A stretch of DNA of 64,000 nt, from NCBI GenBank assembly GCA_965222705.1, contig CBDCUO010000036.1:1-64000 (forward strand), given 5' to 3'. The stretch comes from JAFMDF01 sp965222705. GTDB taxonomy: Bacteria > Bacteroidota > Bacteroidia > Chitinophagales > Saprospiraceae. Positions 61,538 to 64,000 of the stretch are shown here, one piece after another. How positions within the stretch are numbered: the stretch's first letter is position 1; each line of letters opens with the position of its first letter. The notes under the pieces were generated by a model. The model ran no database searches, was not told the DNA's origin, and saw nothing but the letters and a program-made list of their open reading frames with translations. Made by a program: the position numbers and the translations under genes.

Positions 61538-63463
61538 CTAGCTAGGCCTTTTCTTCCGAAATCGCTTTTTTTTAGAAGTAGCTTTTGTTTGTAGGCGGTC
61601 TTTTATAACAGCCCTTTTTTGCTGCTTTTTTCGCATTCCAAGTAGTTTTTCAATTAAATCTTCGCGATTAATGCTCTTGAGCTTGGCTCGAATTAAGGGA
61701 TGGTTTTCTTTTTTATACCAAAAGAAAAAGAGATGCTGGTTCTTCTTTTCTCGTTTCGTTTTAGCGGTATAAACTGGCTGTAAAGTATAGGGGTGCAAGC
61801 CCGTATAATAAATGACCGTCGCTACCGTCATTGGCGTAGGTGTAAAGCCTTGTACTTGTTCCAATTGAAAGCCCATCTCCTTCGTTTCTGCTGCCAAATT
61901 TGCCATATCTTCCAACTGTGATCCTGGATGACTAGAGATAAAATAAGGAATCAAGGGTTGGTTCAGACCCTGTTTTTGATTAACCTTATCGTATTTTTTT
62001 TTGAATTCGTGAAAATGCTTGAAGGAAGGCTTTCGCATGATCTTTAAAGTAGCATCGGAGGTATGTTCAGGAGCTACCTTTAAGCGGCCACTGATGTGGC
62101 ACGTAACGACCTGTTCCAGATATTCATCAAGGCTATTATCTGCATTTTTATTATAACTTTCCACTAGTAGGTCATAGCGAATACCGCTACCTATGAAAGC
62201 TTTTTTTATTTTCGGATGCGCATCCACTTTTTTGTATAATTCAGTCATGGATCGGTGACTAGTATCTAAATTGCTACAAATGACCGGGTGGATACAAGAA
62301 GGACTAACGCATCTATCGCAAATGGATTGCACTTTTCCTTTCATGCGATACATGTTTGCAGAAGGGCCGCCTAAATCGCTGATGTAGCCCTTGAAATCGG
62401 TCATTTTTGTTACCTGATCCACCTCTTTTAAAATAGAGGACTCTGAACGACTAGCGATAAATTTTCCCTGATGAGCAGAAATGGTACAAAAACTGCATCC
62501 GCCAAAACATCCCCGATGCATATTGACCGAAAAGCGAATCATTTCATAAGCTGGAATAGAGCCACGTTTTTTGTACTTTGGGTGCGGCAGGCGGGTATAA
62601 GGCAAATCAAAAGAGGCATCGATTTGCGCCTCTGTCATGGGGGGGTAAGGGGGATTGACGATTAGTTTTTTTCCCTTGACTTCCTGAATAATTCTGCGAG
62701 CATTTACTTTGTTGGATTCTTGTTCAATGATTTTAAAATTGGCTGCAAAAGCGCGTTTATCCCTCAAACATTTCTCATGGGAACTCAAATGAACATCCGC
62801 CCATGATTTATTTTTAGGCAAACCTTCTGCTTTTGAACACAAAATGGCCGTCTGCGGAATAGTCGTTAAATTTTTAAAGGGCACTCCTTTCTTCAGTAAG
62901 CGCAAAATGGCCCGTAGCGGTAGTTCGCCCATGCCATAGACCAGCATATCCGCTCCGCTCATTTCCAGAATATTGGGAAAAAGTTGATCTGCCCAATAGT
63001 CATAATGGGTTACGCGCCTCAAAGAGGCCTCTATTCCCCCAATCAACACCGGCACATCGGGGTATAGTTTTTTTAAAATCTTGGTATAGACGGTCGTTGC
63101 ATAGTCGGGGCGGAAATTGGCTGCCCCGCCGGGCGTATAAGCATCTGTGGATCGCTTTCGCTTATTGGCAGTATAGTGATTTACCATAGAATCCATGCAG
63201 CCAGAAGTTACGCCAAAAAACAGTCGAGGTCGACCCATTTTTTTAAAATCCCGCAGGTCATCTGTCCAGTTTGGCTGGGGGACAATGGCAACCCGTAATC
63301 CTTCACTTTCCAAAATTCTACCAATAACGGCCGTTCCAAATGCAGGATGGTCCACATAAGCGTCTCCTGAAATCAGAATGACATCTAATTCCTCCCAGTT
63401 CTTTCCTTCCACCTCCTTTTTGGTAATGGGAAGCCAATTGCTTACGGCTTGGTTGCTTGACAT
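61538..63463 (-). CDS. YgiQ family radical SAM protein
   Basis: This 641-residue protein of the YgiQ family has an N-terminal cobalamin-binding-like domain (about 20-200, 'FGVTSGCMDSMVNHYTANK'), the radical SAM cluster motif 'HRGCFGGCSFCTISAHQG' (CX3CX2C, near 318-327) and a C-terminal domain with 'HVTSDATLKIMRKPS'-type sequence. It would generate a 5'-deoxyadenosyl radical; the substrate is unknown. A basic tail (KKRFRKKRPS) closes the protein. Length is normal (E. coli YgiQ is about 740 residues). Confidence 0.93.
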   Translation of the reverse strand: MSSNQAVSNWLPITKKEVEGKNWEELDVILISGDAYVDHPAFGTAVIGRILESEGLRVAIVPQPNWTDDLRDFKKMGRPRLFFGVTSGCMDSMVNHYTANKRKRSTDAYTPGGAANFRPDYATTVYTKILKKLYPDVPVLIGGIEASLRRVTHYDYWADQLFPNILEMSGADMLVYGMGELPLRAILRLLKKGVPFKNLTTIPQTAILCSKAEGLPKNKSWADVHLSSHEKCLRDKRAFAANFKIIEQESNKVNARRIIQEVKGKKLIVNPPYPPMTEAQIDASFDLPYTRLPHPKYKKRGSIPAYEMIRFSVNMHRGCFGGCSFCTISAHQGKFIASRSESSILKEVDQVTKMTDFKGYISDLGGPSANMYRMKGKVQSICDRCVSPSCIHPVICSNLDTSHRSMTELYKKVDAHPKIKKAFIGSGIRYDLLVESYNKNADNSLDEYLEQVVTCHISGRLKVAPEHTSDATLKIMRKPSFKHFHEFKKKYDKVNQKQGLNQPLIPYFISSHPGSQLEDMANLAAETKEMGFQLEQVQGFTPTPMTVATVIYYTGLHPYTLQPVYTAKTKREKKNQHLFFFWYKKENHPLIRAKLKSINREDLIEKLLGMRKKQQKRAVIKDRLQTKATSKKKRFRKKRPS

Positions 63464-63586
63464 GGTACAAATTTACTGATTTTCTGTTTATCAATATTTT
63501 TTACTGGCATCTGGCAAGGGGCATAGCGAAATAATTACCTTTGCATTATCCTTAACCTCTTCTTTTACAAATGACGACTGAGGCCA

Positions 63587-64000
63587 ATGCAATCCGTATT
63601 TAACATTTATCTGGAATTGGGTTTCGAGCATATTTCGGATATTAAAGCCTACGATCATATTCTTTTTTTGATAGCGCTCTGCGCCATTTACCGTTTCCAA
63701 GAGTGGAAAAAAGTATTGATCTTGGTGACAGCTTTTACTATTGGTCATTCGATCACCTTAGCTTTGGCAGCTTTGGACGTTATTTCCTTTCCTTCCAAAA
63801 TCATTGAATTTTTAATTCCTGTAACCATTTTGATTACCAGTATTTTTAACATAATAAAAAGGGAAAATAGAGAGATGAAAGGTATTTTTAATAAAAATTT
63901 GAACATCAATTATCTCTTTGCTCTATTTTTTGGAGCCATTCACGGAATGGGTTTTTCCAATTTTTTGCGCTCTACTATACTTCCGGGGCAAGAAAATGAG
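63587..64000 (+). CDS. HupE/UreJ-type membrane protein (5' part)
   Basis: From ATG 63587 an open frame of 138 codons runs off the window. The start 'MQSVFNIYLELGFEHISDIKAYDHILFL' (split here by length) and 'AFTIGHSITLAL' match the HupE/UreJ_2 family, with conserved His and Asp residues that may bind nickel or copper. Membrane helices are seen at about 27-45, 48-68, 70-90 and beyond 110 ('GAIHGMGFSNFL'). It is divergent from the YgiQ gene with 123 bases between them. No hydrogenase or urease gene is in view. Confidence 0.82.
   Translation, partial: MQSVFNIYLELGFEHISDIKAYDHILFLIALCAIYRFQEWKKVLILVTAFTIGHSITLALAALDVISFPSKIIEFLIPVTILITSIFNIIKRENREMKGIFNKNLNINYLFALFFGAIHGMGFSNFLRSTILPGQENE

Noticed and set aside
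1..64000. Phage, defence island, CRISPR, insertion sequence or integron
   Set aside because: I looked for transposase, integrase, Cas, restriction or toxin-antitoxin patterns and for spaced direct repeats and found none; the coding is ordinary chromosomal.
1..64000. tRNA or rRNA genes
   Set aside because: No stretch with the T-loop GTTCRANNC plus matching acceptor arm was found on reading the intergenic regions; a covariance search would be decisive.

Overview
The window reads as a chromosomal contig from a Bacteroidota member, most likely of the Saprospiria (Saprospiraceae/Lewinella-like). The evidence is the low-GC coding style and the lack of clear Shine-Dalgarno sites. Promoter-like elements have the Bacteroidota form (TTG or TTTG, then 17-20 bases, then TAnnTTTG). 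Five secreted proteins end in type IX secretion system (T9SS) type A sorting domains. A PorE-type OmpA protein, a DUF5686 outer-membrane protein and a Rho factor with a long charged insert also fit. Assignment below class is inference. I see no rRNA, tRNA, CRISPR array, insertion sequence or prophage.

Layout. 1-3309 holds a helix-hairpin-helix protein broken by four homopolymer indels, a multi-spanning membrane protein and YraN. 3485-9384 holds priA, an S9 peptidase, a T9SS protein with a CXXCH motif and a TMEM220-like protein. 9391-19969 holds a Tat-signal Gfo/Idh/MocA oxidoreductase, a 1411-residue repeat protein, a secreted GH18 glycosidase, a small unknown protein and a DUF5686 protein. 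20285-28195 holds a DUF1801 protein, gamma-glutamyltransferase, an unknown secreted protein, an RluA-type pseudouridine synthase, a coiled-coil membrane protein, an ALDH7 dehydrogenase, a MacB-like permease and a GlsB/YeaQ protein. 28207-33150 holds a membrane-anchored MutS homologue, a thioredoxin-fold lipoprotein-type protein and a large lipoprotein. 33410-40555 holds small secreted proteins, a GT39 transferase, a LolA/SnoaL-like fusion, a second CxCH-type T9SS protein, a threonine dehydratase and glutamate formimidoyltransferase. 40565-44230 holds an FAD-linked oxidase interrupted by one amber codon, a YugP peptidase and serS. 44980-51085 holds rho, a T9SS lysyl oxidase-like protein, a decayed AraC-type fragment and a BioD/DRTGG protein. 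51094-58482 is a divergent acyl-CoA catabolism locus. 58500-64000 holds a PorE-type protein, an unknown secreted protein, a YgiQ radical SAM protein and a truncated HupE/UreJ-type protein.

Two themes tie the genes together. The first is cell-surface biology: five T9SS cargo proteins and one likely T9SS or peptidoglycan-anchoring protein share the window. Three of the cargo proteins form a paralogous group with an N-terminal Cys-Cys-His motif. The second is a self-contained fatty or branched-chain acyl-CoA degradation module read outward from 54276-54476: enoyl-CoA hydratase and two acyl-CoA dehydrogenases on one side; quinone reductase, nitronate monooxygenase, a third acyl-CoA dehydrogenase and a Nudix hydrolase on the other.

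The most distinctive observation is the 793-residue secreted protein at 46850-49231. It combines a lysyl oxidase domain that keeps the copper-binding His triad and the Lys and Tyr precursors of the quinone cofactor, a dockerin-like segment, a following beta-rich module and a T9SS sorting domain. I found no clear multi-gene system of an unknown type (defence, conflict or mobile).
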